Positions 8,199 through 16,381 of a DNA stretch of 58,139 nucleotides are shown piece by piece. A program made the translations under genes and the position numbers. A model generated the notes under the pieces. That model was given only the letters and a program-made list of their open reading frames with translations. It had not been told where the DNA came from and did no database searches. The first letter of the stretch is position 1; every line of letters starts with the position of its first letter. Source of the stretch: JBASRP01 sp044866075 (GTDB lineage: Bacteria > Actinomycetota > AC-67); contig JBIOTQ010000001.1 in NCBI GenBank assembly GCA_044866075.1, positions 1-58,139 of the forward strand, written 5' to 3'.

Positions 8199-11100
8199 AT
8201 GGCCCGCGACGCAGCCCCCCTACCGACGGGAACGGTGACGTTCCTGTTCAGCGACATCGAGGGAAGCACGCGGCTGGTACAGAGCCTCGGTGATCGGTTC
8301 ACCGAAATCCTCGAAACTCAACAGAGATTGCTGCGTGAGGCCTTCTCGGCGCACACCGGTATCGAGCTCGGAACCGAGGGCGACTCGTTCTTCGTCGTCT
8401 TCGCCGACGCGACCGACGCCGCCGCCGCCGCGATCACGGCGCAGCGCGCGGTGGCCGCACACGACTGGCCCGACGACGCGACGGTACGGGTGCGAATGGG
8501 CCTGCATACGGGTGAAGGCAAACTCGGCGGAGCGAACTACGTCGGCCTGGATGTCCATCGCGCCGCGCGGATCGCGGGGGCCGCCCACGGCGCGCAAGTG
8601 CTGATCTCGGAGAGCACCGCGGCGCTGGTCAAAGACGCACTCGCGGACGAAGCGGGCCTGAGGAATCTCGGCGAGCACCGCCTCAAAGACCTCCTGAATC
8701 CGGAACGGATCTACCAGATCGTCCATCCGGCGTTGGAGAGCGAGTTCCCGCCGCTCGCGACGCTCACCCACCGTCCAAATAACTTGCCGACGCAGACGTC
8801 GGAGTTCCTCGGACGCGCAACCGAGGTCGCCGCCGTCGGCGACCTGCTCGGCGGCGGCGCGCGCCTCGTGACGCTCACCGGGCCGGGCGGCATCGGGAAG
8901 ACGAGGCTCGCGCTGCAGGTCGCCGCGGCCCGGACCGAAGAGTTCACGGATGGGCTCTTCTTCGTGGACCTGTCGCCCGTCCGCGAAGCCGACAAGGCGT
9001 TCGAGGCGGCCGTACGCGCGATCGGACTGCCCGAGTCCGCAGAGCAACGTCCGCTCGACGTGCTGAAGGAGCAGCTCGCCGCGAAGCACATGCTCCTCGT
9101 CCTCGACAACTTGGAACAGGTGATGGACGCGGCGGACGGTGTGGCGGAACTCCTCCAGCGGTGTTCTCGCCTGCGGGTGCTCGCGACGAGTCGCGAGGCG
9201 CTCCGCGTGCGAGGCGAACACATCTTTCCGATACCCCCGCTCTCGCTGCCCGAGGCCGCCGGGTCGATCTCCGCCGCGGCGGCTTCCGCCTCCGAGGCTG
9301 TGAACCTCTTCGTCGAGCGCGCCGCGGAGGTACGCGGCGGATTCATGCTGACCGACGAGAACGCGCCGGCGATCGTCGAAATCTGTGCACGACTCGACGG
9401 GCTGCCGCTCGCCATCGAGCTCGCCGCGGCGCGGCTCACGCTCTTCTCGCCGCAGGATCTGCTGCAACGACTGAGAGGGAGCGTCCAGGTCGTCGGAGGA
9501 GGCGCACGGGACCTGCCGGCGCGCCAGCAAACGCTCCGCGACACGATCCGGTGGAGTTACGAACTGCTCGATGTCGATGAACGCACCGTCTTCCGCGTTC
9601 TCTCCGTCTTCCCGTCCGCGCCACTTCCGGCAGTCGAGGAGGTGAGCACGCGGATCGCCCCCCTTCGAAACGTTTCCGTGATCGACCGCGTCGCGTCACT
9701 CGTCGACAAGAGCCTCGTACGGAGCGTAAACGGTAGCGGCCCGCAGCGGCTGTCGATGCTGACGACGATCCACGAGTACGCCTCGGAACGGCTCGCAGAA
9801 GAGCCGTCGCTCGCGTCGGCGGCGCGGCGAGCACACGCCGAGTATTTCTCGGAGTTCGCGCGCTCGAGACGGGCCGCGCTGGAGGATGCAACGCGCGACG
9901 AGGCGCTCGGCGAACTCGAGACGGAGGTCGGCAATCTCCTGACCGCGTGGCGGTTTTGGGTGGAAGCCGGCGACCTCGCCCGGCTCGAGGAGCTCCTCGA
10001 GAGCCTGTGGCTCCTTCACGAGGCGCGCGGCTGGTACGCGTCGGCCGTCGAGCTGGCCCAGGATCTCCTCCGCGTGCTGTCGGCGGTTCCGTCCTCGCCG
10101 GATCGCGTCCAGCAGAAGATCACGCTCGCGACGTCTCTCGCCCGCGGTCTTCTCGCGCTGCGCGGCCTTACCAAAGAGGTCGAAGAAGCGTACGCTCGCG
10201 TGCGGTTGCAGTTGGAGGAAGCCGGCGGCCTCCCGCAGCTTTACCCCGCGCTACGAAACATATGGAACTTGCACCTCTATCAAGGCGACTTCGAGCACGG
10301 GCTAGCTATCGGCCGGCAGCTCCTAGAGCTCGCCGAGCAGTCGAACGACGTGGACCTGGTTCTCGACGCGAACGTGGTTCTCGGGGCAAACCTCGGTTCG
10401 ATGGGCGAGATCGCGGGGGCTTCCGAGCATCTCGAACGCGCGATCACGCTGTTCGATCCGCGCCGGCCTCGTACCGCGCTGTTCCGTCTGGGACCGCATC
10501 CCGGAGTCGTCGCGCATACGACGTCCGCGTTCGTTCTCTGGTTGATGGGGGAGCCCGACGCCTCGTTCGATCACTCGCGGCGAGGGTTGGAGGCGTCCGT
10601 GCAGTTGAATCATCCGTATACGCGCGCGTACGCGCTGTTCCACTCCGCCTTCCTCGATACCTGGAGGAGCGATTTCTCCTCGGCGCTCGACCGCGCAGGC
10701 GAGGCGCTCCGCGTATCGGAAGAGCACGGCTACCCGGTCTGGCAGGCGGTGTCGCTCGTGGTTCAGGGGACGGCGCTCAGCGCGCTCGGAAAGACGAGCG
10801 AGGGCTTGTCGATGAGCGATCGCGGTCTCGCGCTGTATCAGGAGCTATCGACGCCGCCGGTATTCTGGCCGTTCATCCTTTCACTCCGAGCGCGAGGGTT
10901 CCTGCACGCAAACCGGGCCGAAGACGCGATCGAAATCGCCGACGCGGCGGCGGCCATGCTCGAGGGCCGATACGCGATCGTCCTCAGCGATGTACCGGTC
11001 CTGAAGGGCGACGTCCTTTTCGCGTTATCGAGGTTCGACGAGGCCGAGTCGTGGTTCGAGCGCGGAATCGAGGTGGGGCGCGAGAAAGGCGCGCGCACCA

Positions 11101-11258
11101 CGGAGCTTCGGGCCGCGACGCGGCTCGTTCGTTCACGGCACCGAACCGGACGCGAGCCGGACTGGAGCGACATACTCCGGTCCGTCCTTGCGACGTTCGC
11201 GGGCAAGATGGAAACGGCGGACGTCGCGGACGCACGCGCGGTTCTCGAAGGACGCTGA
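8199..11258 (+). CDS. Class III cyclase-homology domain / NB-ARC-like ATPase / TPR regulator
   Basis: The 1019-residue protein has three parts. Residues 10-185 form a class III nucleotide cyclase domain (TVTFLFSDIEGSTR, metal-binding Asp19; TEGDSFFVVF with the second Asp). From about residue 205 there is a STAND/NB-ARC-type ATPase with P-loop GPGGIGKTR (about residue 227) and Walker B LLVLDNLEQ. The last 450 residues are TPR-like helices. The cyclase site is altered: the substrate-binding Lys before GD is Thr, and the transition-state Asn is His (DVHRAARI), although the following Arg is kept. It may therefore sense nucleotide rather than make cAMP. The family commonly sits in signalling or transcription control in Actinobacteria. 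Homologues are at 11385 and 26430. It ends 17 bp before the first tRNA-Arg fragment. Confidence 0.85.
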   Translation: MARDAAPLPTGTVTFLFSDIEGSTRLVQSLGDRFTEILETQQRLLREAFSAHTGIELGTEGDSFFVVFADATDAAAAAITAQRAVAAHDWPDDATVRVRMGLHTGEGKLGGANYVGLDVHRAARIAGAAHGAQVLISESTAALVKDALADEAGLRNLGEHRLKDLLNPERIYQIVHPALESEFPPLATLTHRPNNLPTQTSEFLGRATEVAAVGDLLGGGARLVTLTGPGGIGKTRLALQVAAARTEEFTDGLFFVDLSPVREADKAFEAAVRAIGLPESAEQRPLDVLKEQLAAKHMLLVLDNLEQVMDAADGVAELLQRCSRLRVLATSREALRVRGEHIFPIPPLSLPEAAGSISAAAASASEAVNLFVERAAEVRGGFMLTDENAPAIVEICARLDGLPLAIELAAARLTLFSPQDLLQRLRGSVQVVGGGARDLPARQQTLRDTIRWSYELLDVDERTVFRVLSVFPSAPLPAVEEVSTRIAPLRNVSVIDRVASLVDKSLVRSVNGSGPQRLSMLTTIHEYASERLAEEPSLASAARRAHAEYFSEFARSRRAALEDATRDEALGELETEVGNLLTAWRFWVEAGDLARLEELLESLWLLHEARGWYASAVELAQDLLRVLSAVPSSPDRVQQKITLATSLARGLLALRGLTKEVEEAYARVRLQLEEAGGLPQLYPALRNIWNLHLYQGDFEHGLAIGRQLLELAEQSNDVDLVLDANVVLGANLGSMGEIAGASEHLERAITLFDPRRPRTALFRLGPHPGVVAHTTSAFVLWLMGEPDASFDHSRRGLEASVQLNHPYTRAYALFHSAFLDTWRSDFSSALDRAGEALRVSEEHGYPVWQAVSLVVQGTALSALGKTSEGLSMSDRGLALYQELSTPPVFWPFILSLRARGFLHANRAEDAIEIADAAAAMLEGRYAIVLSDVPVLKGDVLFALSRFDEAESWFERGIEVGREKGARTTELRAATRLVRSRHRTGREPDWSDILRSVLATFAGKMETADVADARAVLEGR

Positions 11259-11275
11259 GAAGGCGGCTCGTTCGC

Positions 11276-11317
11276 GCGCCCGGAGGGATTCGAATCCCCG
11301 CCCTTCTGATCCGTAGT
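11276..11317 (-). repeat. tRNA-Arg(ACG) 3'-half copy A (distal att-like site)
   Basis: These 42 bases match the intact tRNA-Arg at 18331-18405 from the anticodon loop to the 3' end with two mismatches. The same block is identical in the copy at 15013 and the intact gene. It also shares TATC beyond the block with the copy at 15013 but not with the intact tRNA. No 5' half is present, so it is not a functional tRNA. This is the pattern left by tyrosine-recombinase elements that integrate at a tRNA anticodon loop. Confidence 0.8.
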
Positions 11318-11320
11318 TAT

Positions 11321-11338
11321 CACACCGCCAGCGGTGTG
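11321..11338. repeat. Perfect inverted repeat beside att-like copy A
   Basis: CACACCGCCAGCGGTGTG folds into an 8-bp stem around CA (7 bp with a four-base loop). It lies between att-like copy A and the end of the minus-strand cyclase gene at 11385, so it could be that gene's terminator or part of an integrase-binding arm. No U-tract follows on the minus strand. Confidence 0.4.
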
Positions 11339-11384
11339 CTACGAGCTGAAACGCCAGGTCACTCGCGAGCGCTGTGCGTATCCG

Positions 11385-13862
11385 TTATCCGCTGGGTCCG
11401 ATGGCCATCTGGAGCGCTTCGAGACCGAGCGAGATTGCCGCGTCGATCGTGAGGGTCCGTCCTCGTTCCTGTGCTTCGGCGAATGCCGAATCGTCGAGTT
11501 GCTGTTTGATGATGGCAAGGGTCTGGCCGTTTTTCTTAGCGAGCCACGGCTCCTCGCGTCCGTAGATCTCTTCAAAGATGGCGGCCCAGCAGGACAGGAG
11601 GCAGGCCGCCGTCGCTGCTTGCTCGAACCGCACGAGCGCGCCGGCGATTCGGCACAGGATGATGGCATCCCAGTAACGGTCGGCGGTGTCCTGTCGCCCC
11701 CGATGGATGGCGTGGGCCTCCCTCAACAGCGGAATGGCCCGCTCGGCCCTGCCGTCGGTGATCTCATACTCCGCGAGCCACGCAAGCGTCTGCGCTTCAG
11801 TGTGTTTGTCCCCAACCTCACGAGCCTCATTAAGGTTCTCCTCGCGCAGCGCACGAGCTCGCTGGAAGTTCCCCAGTTCTTCGTACGTCCAAGCGAGTCT
11901 TCGAGCCGCGGCCAGCGCCCAATATCGGTCTCCGATCTTGGTGAAGAGTTCGGCACTCTTGCCGAATCGGCTCCGAGCTTCCAGCCATTGGTCCCGCTCG
12001 GCGAACGGAAAGCCGAGCCCCATCAGACAATAGGCCTCGCCCCAGAGATCGCCGAGCTGCCGGCAGAGCACGAGCGCTTCCTCGAGCCAAACGCCACTCT
12101 GCTCTGGATCACCGAGGTCGCCGATCATGTCGGCGGCACCGATCAAAGCATGAGCACGTGCCGGAGTCGGTCGCAGATCCCGTTGCAGCGCGCCTTCCAG
12201 GCGACGCACTCCTTCGCGGAGAGAACCTCTCGAGGCCCACACCCACCAGACTGCCGCCATCAGCTTCAACGCGGATTCGCCGTCGCCGGATGACTCGAGA
12301 TGTTCCAGAGTCGCACGGATGTTGTCGAGCTCGGGTTCCATCCGGTCGAGCCACTCCGCGGACTCCCGTCGCAGGTGTGGTGCGGCTTCCCCCGACAGCG
12401 CCAAGAAGAAATTCGCGTGACGGCGATGCAGTTCCTCGGATTCGTTGGATTCAAGCAGCCGTTCGATGGCGTATTCGCGGATCGTCTCGAGCATCCAGAA
12501 GCGTTCGTCGCTGTGCCGGACGAGGCTCTTGTCGACCAGCGACTGGAGCACATCGAGATTTCCGTCGGCGACGTCCTGCGCGGCGTCGAGAGTACATCCG
12601 CCCGCGAAGACCGCCAGTCGAGCAAACAGGCGTTGCTCATCGGTCGCAAGCAGCTCATGACTCCACTCGATGGCTGCCCGCAACGTTGCCTGTCGCGGAT
12701 CGGCGTCGCGCCCTCCCTTGAACAGATCGAGCCGACTGGAGAGTCTGTCGAGGATCTGGGTCGGAGAAAGGACGCTCGTACGTGCCGCGGCGAGCTCGAC
12801 CGCCAGCGGCAGGTGGTCGAGCCGCCGACAGAGCTCGGCGATCGTATCGTCCACAGGCAGACCGGATCGCGTATTGAACAGCTCGACCGCTTCTCGCTTA
12901 TCGAGCGGCGGGACGGCAAACTCGACCTCACCCCGCACGCGCAGCAGCTCGCGGCTTGTCACCAGGAGGCGCAGGTTGCGACAGGCCTCGAGCAGGGGCG
13001 GGAGCTCGGGCGCGGCGTCGACGACCTGCTCGAAGTTATCGAGAAGCAGCAACATCTCCCGCTGCGCGATGTATTCGGCGAGCCCTTCCGTCGCGCCCAG
13101 CGTCTTCACGATGGCGTCTGACACGAGAGCCGGATCCCTCAGCGTCGCCAGCCCGACCCAGAAGACGCCGTTGCGATGATCGGGGACCAGTTCCGCTGCG
13201 GCCTCGATGGCAAGTCGCGTCTTCCCTGAACCTCCTGGTCCTGTCAGCGTGAGTAGCCTGGCGCCGTTTTGGAGGAGTGCAACCACGCGATCGACCTCAT
13301 GAGACCGGCCGACGAACGAGCTAGCGGGTCGCGGAAGGTTCGTGTTCGAGATCGTTTTCAGCGGCGGGAAGCGTTCCCTGCCGAGCTGGAAGATCCAAAC
13401 CGGCTCGGCAAAGTCCTTCAAACGATGCTCTCCGAGGTCTAGCGCGTCGACCTCGACGAGGTCACGGGTTTCCCTTGAGAGCAGCACCTGACCGCCGTGT
13501 CCGGCCGCGCCGATGCGGGCGCCCTTGTGCACGTCTTCACCGACGTAGCCCTCCTCCGTCACCTCCGGCGTGCCCGTATGGATGCCCATACGCACGCGGA
13601 TCGGCCCCGCACTCAACGCTCGCTGCCCGTCGTTGCAGGCCTCGACGGCCGATCCTGCGGAACCAAAGGCGTAGAAGAACGCGTCGCCTTGGGTATCCAC
13701 CTCGACGCCGCCCAGGCGTGCAAATGCGTCCCTCAGAGCGCGACGATGGACGGACAACTCCTTCGCGTATCCAGCGGCGCCCAGTTCATGCAACAGCCTC
13801 GTCGAACCTTCGATGTCCGTGAACACGAAGGTGACGACCCCGGACGGGAGTTCACGCCCCAC
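11385..13862 (-). CDS. Second class III cyclase-homology / NB-ARC-like ATPase / TPR regulator (island cargo)
   Basis: This 825-residue protein has the same order as the gene at 8199: cyclase domain (VTFVFTDIEGSTRLL, DTQGDAFFYAF), ATPase with P-loop GPGGSGKTR near residue 207 and LLLLDNFEQVV, then TPR-like helices (TYEELGNFQRARALREENL). The cyclase site is again non-canonical: Thr replaces the substrate Lys and His replaces the Asn (DVHKGARI). The GTG at 13862 is preceded by CACAAT eight nt upstream on the minus strand, a possible -10. It lies between two tRNA-Arg fragments, so it is probable cargo of an integrated element, adjacent to a resident homologue. The two differ enough in length and sequence that recent duplication is unlikely. 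Confidence 0.84.
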   Translation of the reverse strand: MGRELPSGVVTFVFTDIEGSTRLLHELGAAGYAKELSVHRRALRDAFARLGGVEVDTQGDAFFYAFGSAGSAVEACNDGQRALSAGPIRVRMGIHTGTPEVTEEGYVGEDVHKGARIGAAGHGGQVLLSRETRDLVEVDALDLGEHRLKDFAEPVWIFQLGRERFPPLKTISNTNLPRPASSFVGRSHEVDRVVALLQNGARLLTLTGPGGSGKTRLAIEAAAELVPDHRNGVFWVGLATLRDPALVSDAIVKTLGATEGLAEYIAQREMLLLLDNFEQVVDAAPELPPLLEACRNLRLLVTSRELLRVRGEVEFAVPPLDKREAVELFNTRSGLPVDDTIAELCRRLDHLPLAVELAAARTSVLSPTQILDRLSSRLDLFKGGRDADPRQATLRAAIEWSHELLATDEQRLFARLAVFAGGCTLDAAQDVADGNLDVLQSLVDKSLVRHSDERFWMLETIREYAIERLLESNESEELHRRHANFFLALSGEAAPHLRRESAEWLDRMEPELDNIRATLEHLESSGDGESALKLMAAVWWVWASRGSLREGVRRLEGALQRDLRPTPARAHALIGAADMIGDLGDPEQSGVWLEEALVLCRQLGDLWGEAYCLMGLGFPFAERDQWLEARSRFGKSAELFTKIGDRYWALAAARRLAWTYEELGNFQRARALREENLNEAREVGDKHTEAQTLAWLAEYEITDGRAERAIPLLREAHAIHRGRQDTADRYWDAIILCRIAGALVRFEQAATAACLLSCWAAIFEEIYGREEPWLAKKNGQTLAIIKQQLDDSAFAEAQERGRTLTIDAAISLGLEALQMAIGPSG

Positions 13863-14051
13863 GAGATCTCATTGTGGGATGGCCTCGCTCACGCCGCAAC
13901 GGTGCGAGCGAGCGGCGTGCAAACGGTTCACGGGCCTCGGCCGAAGCAACGTCGCAGCTGGTGCGCCCGGCGGTGTGTGAGGACAGCGGATAGTGGACGG
14001 CGGGCTTCTCTGAAACTGACGGACATCGTTGACAACGGGGGTCCCTGAGAT

Positions 14052-14066
14052 ATGAGGGGACCTCAT
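14052..14066 (+). promoter_or_regulatory. Hairpin over the transposase ribosome-binding site
   Basis: ATGAGG (14052-14057) pairs with CCTCAT (14061-14066) around GGA, burying both the GAGGGGA-like ribosome site and the ATG at 14065. IS elements commonly limit transposase translation in this way. The effect here is inferred. Confidence 0.4.
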
Positions 14067-14997
14067 GACCGAAAAAGAGCTGAACCGAGGCGCTGAGCGA
14101 CGGCTGGCGATCCTCCGCCACGCCGAAGAGGTCAGCGGCAACGTGGCGGCAACCTGCCGCTACTACGGCATCACCCGCCAGTGCTTCTACATCTGGCGGC
14201 GACGCTACGAGGAAAAGGGCCTAGCAGGGCTGCGAGAGAAGTCCCGAGCTCCTCACCGAAGCCCCAACGCGACCAGCGGCGAGGTCGTGGGCAAGATCAT
14301 CTACCTGCGGCAGAACTACCACTTCGGTCCCCACAAGATCACGATGTATCTCAAGCGCTACCACGACATCACCATCAGCCCCTCCGGTGTCTGGCGGATC
14401 CTCAACAAGCTCGGCATGAGCCGCCTGCCTTCCTCGCAGCGCTACAAGCGGCACAGCCAGCGCTGGAAGCGCTACGAGAAGCAGCAGCCAGGCCATCGGG
14501 TCCAGATCGACGTGAAGTTCCTCGAGCCGCTCAAGGGTTCCCGGCGCCGGCACTACAGGTTCACCGCCATCGACGACTGCACACGGCTTCGCGTGCTGAG
14601 GATCTACGAGCGCTGCAACCAGAAGACTGCGATCCAGTTCGTCGACTACGTGCTGGAGAAGCTCCCCTTCGGCGTCGACGTGATCCAGACCGACAACGGC
14701 GCCGAATTCGCCCAACAGTTCCACTGGCACGTCCTCGACCGGGGCATCCAGCACGTCCACATCAAGCCATCAACCCCTCGGCTTAACGGCAAAGTCGAAC
14801 GCTCACACCGAATCGACGCTGACGAGTTCTATCGGATGCTCGACGGCGTTGTCATCGACGACACCAAGCTCTTCAACGACAAGCTCCAAGAGTGGGAGAA
14901 CTTCTACAACTACCACCGGCCCCACGGCTCCTTGGGCGGCCAGACGCCATATGAGAGACTGCGGCAGAAGACCCAGACCCCTGTGTCAGCGGTCTAA
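14065..14997 (+). CDS. IS481-family DDE transposase
   Basis: The 310-residue protein has an N-terminal helix-turn-helix (VAATCRYYGITRQCFYIWRRRY) and an rve integrase core. Catalytic acidic residues are visible in IDVKF, TDNGAEF and NGKVERSH, the last giving the Glu of the DDE triad. NYHRPHGSLGGQTPYERL near the end is typical of IS481/IS3-type transposases. The frame is intact with no frameshift, so it may be active. The stop lies inside the right terminal repeat. It is the only recombinase gene in the tRNA-flanked region and is not the kind that targets tRNA genes. Confidence 0.9.
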   Translation: MTEKELNRGAERRLAILRHAEEVSGNVAATCRYYGITRQCFYIWRRRYEEKGLAGLREKSRAPHRSPNATSGEVVGKIIYLRQNYHFGPHKITMYLKRYHDITISPSGVWRILNKLGMSRLPSSQRYKRHSQRWKRYEKQQPGHRVQIDVKFLEPLKGSRRRHYRFTAIDDCTRLRVLRIYERCNQKTAIQFVDYVLEKLPFGVDVIQTDNGAEFAQQFHWHVLDRGIQHVHIKPSTPRLNGKVERSHRIDADEFYRMLDGVVIDDTKLFNDKLQEWENFYNYHRPHGSLGGQTPYERLRQKTQTPVSAV

Positions 14998-15012
14998 GTC
15001 AGTTGCACATCG

Positions 15013-15055
15013 TGCGCCCGGAGGGATTCGAACCCCCGACCTTCTGATCCGTAGT
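15013..15055 (-). repeat. tRNA-Arg(ACG) 3'-half copy B (internal att-like site)
   Basis: These 43 bases are identical to the anticodon-loop-to-3'-end part of the intact tRNA-Arg at 18331-18373 and have no matching 5' half. The copy divides the accessory region into two segments of roughly 3.7 and 3.3 kb, each bounded by such copies in the same orientation. Confidence 0.85.
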
Positions 15056-15063
15056 TATCGATG

Positions 15064-15125
15064 CGTCAACGCAGTGCGGATCTATGGTCGCCCTGGATCC
15101 GGTCCGGCCTCGTCAACGCAGTGCG
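15064..15125 (+). repeat. 15-bp direct repeat near att-like copy B
   Basis: CGTCAACGCAGTGCG occurs at 15064-15078 and 15111-15125, starting 9 bp inside the islet edge. Direct repeats beside an att core are the usual arrangement of integrase arm-type sites, so these may be remnants of such sites. No gene is seen between 15056 and 15186. Confidence 0.45.
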
Positions 15126-15186
15126 TCGGAATCAGGAGCTGTGGCAGCGAACATCGCTCGTCGCTGCCGTAGTCATCGGCTCCTTG

Positions 15187-16122
15187 TCAGCCGCTCTCGG
15201 CGAACTCGACTCCCCTCGGGAGCGCCTTCGAACGGGATGCTTCCGAGAGATGCTTCATCAGCATCGAGCGGAAGACGCGCGCGCTGGCCGGCGGGTCGAC
15301 GTCGCGTCGATGGGCGAGCCCGACGATGCGCGACAGCCCGGCGCCCGCGAAGGCGACACTGCGAAGATGCGGCCGTCCTTCGAGAACCATGCTGGGGACA
15401 ACCGCGATACCGAGCCCGGCTTCGACGAACCGGAGCACCGCGTCCATCTCACCCCCTTCGACGACGTAGCGCAGGTCGATCCGCGCGCGCCGGCACGCCG
15501 TGAGGGTCGCGTCGCGGAGATCGTAGCCCTCGCGGAACATGACCAGCGGGTAGCGTTGGAGGTCGCGTAGCCGCATCGACTTTCCGCGGACGATCGACCC
15601 ATCGGCGGGCGCCGCAACCACGAGAGGCTCCTTGAGGATCTGCGACGTGGAGAGAGCCGGATCACGTCTATGCAACGGCAGGATGATGAGCGCCAGATCC
15701 AGCTCGCCTTGCGCAAGCAACCTGACGAGGTCTCGACTGCCGTTCTCCTCGACGATGAGCTCGATCCCGGGATAAGCGTGGTGGAAGCGGGCGAGGGCCT
15801 CCGGCAAGACGACGGTCGACAAGCTGGGCGTCGCGCCGAGGCGCAAGCGGCCGCGGGCGAGCCCGACGAGCTCTTGCACTTGCACCCGCGCGCTGTCTGC
15901 ATCAGCGAGTATGCGCCTGGCTAGCGGAAGAAGTGTTTCGCCGGCCGCCGTGAGCGTTATGTTGCCGCGAGCGCGGTTGAAGAGCGCCGTGCCGAGCTCG
16001 CGCTCGAGCTCGTGTATCTGCTTACTGAGGGCAGGCTGCGAGACGTGGACCTCCTGGGCCGCCCGCGTGAAGTGAAGGTTCCGAGCCACGGAGACGAAGT
16101 ACACGAGCTGCTGTAATTGCAT
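15187..16122 (-). CDS. LysR-family transcriptional regulator
   Basis: The protein has a typical N-terminal winged helix (MQLQQLVYFVSVARNLHFTR, then VSQPALSKQIHELERELG) and a periplasmic-binding-protein-like effector domain, about 311 residues. The second ATG (16122) is preferred over 16128: LysR proteins start M-x-L-x-Q-L, and a TAGGCT -10 box lies exactly six nt before it, leaving the first ATG inside the promoter spacer. It is divergent from a small ORF and a flavoprotein gene, the classic arrangement for a LysR activator and its target. The inducer is unknown. It lies within the second tRNA-Arg-bounded segment. Confidence 0.88.
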   Translation of the reverse strand: MQLQQLVYFVSVARNLHFTRAAQEVHVSQPALSKQIHELERELGTALFNRARGNITLTAAGETLLPLARRILADADSARVQVQELVGLARGRLRLGATPSLSTVVLPEALARFHHAYPGIELIVEENGSRDLVRLLAQGELDLALIILPLHRRDPALSTSQILKEPLVVAAPADGSIVRGKSMRLRDLQRYPLVMFREGYDLRDATLTACRRARIDLRYVVEGGEMDAVLRFVEAGLGIAVVPSMVLEGRPHLRSVAFAGAGLSRIVGLAHRRDVDPPASARVFRSMLMKHLSEASRSKALPRGVEFAESG

Positions 16123-16128
16123 GTCCAT

Positions 16129-16192
16129 AGCCTAGCGCTATCGAAATGACCTTTACAATGTCTTGGACGACTTAGGTAATCGGGCCTATGGT
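16129..16192. promoter_or_regulatory. Divergent promoters between LysR and the flavoprotein unit
   Basis: On the minus strand, TTGTAA (16153-16158) and TAGGCT (16129-16134) are spaced by 18 bp and face LysR. On the plus strand, TTGGAC (16163-16168) and TATGGT (16187-16192) are spaced by 18 bp and end six nt before the ATG at 16199. LysR sites would be expected in the short span between them. No single T-N11-A palindrome stands out. Confidence 0.5.
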
Positions 16193-16198
16193 CGGAGT

Positions 16199-16381
16199 AT
16201 GAGCGTCGTTCGACTTCCCCTCGAGGGTCGCAGCCGGCTCCTTCACCCACGAGCGATTGAAGCGCTCCTGCTCATGGCCCGGCATGATTCGGCGGTCGAA
16301 ACTCTGACGCGCAAGCGCCGCGCACGTACCCGGACGTCCGACCAAGCGACGCCTCGAAGAAGTCCGCGAGCAATGAGATGA
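16199..16381 (+). CDS. Small ORF coupled to the flavoprotein gene
   Basis: This 60-codon frame is unrecognised (starts MSVVRLPLEGRSRLLHPR; the C-terminal half is Arg/Thr-rich). Two things support it: a well-spaced promoter whose -10 (TATGGT) is six nt before its ATG, as at other leaderless starts in this window, and an ATGA overlap of its stop with the flavoprotein start. It may be a leader or coupling peptide, or the remnant of a larger gene. Without it the flavoprotein mRNA would need an untranslated leader of about 180 nt. Confidence 0.4.
   Translation: MSVVRLPLEGRSRLLHPRAIEALLLMARHDSAVETLTRKRRARTRTSDQATPRRSPRAMR

Larger units (their letters stand above)
14011..15007 (+). mobile_element. 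IS481-type insertion sequence (about 1 kb)
   Basis: Imperfect terminal inverted repeats bracket the transposase gene. The left end reads TGAAACTGACGGAC inward from 14011, and the complement of the right end reads TGCAACTGACTTAG inward from 15007. Matching continues for about 30 bases (..CG.TGACA..GGGGTC) with one gap. The size fits the IS481 group. No target-site duplication is visible: TTCTC is on the left and CATCG on the right. The right end is 5 bp from tRNA-Arg fragment B. Confidence 0.75.

Noticed and set aside
14849..15172. ORF containing GGIRTPDLLIRS, and the similar GGIRIPALLIRS in a frame near 11280
   Set aside because: These are translations of the antisense of tRNA-Arg 3'-half copies; the same string is a well-known annotation artefact.
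16163..16198. Upstream start (ATG/TTG near 16163) for the small ORF
   Set aside because: It would place the start inside the -35 and -10 boxes; the ATG at 16199 six nt after TATGGT fits better.
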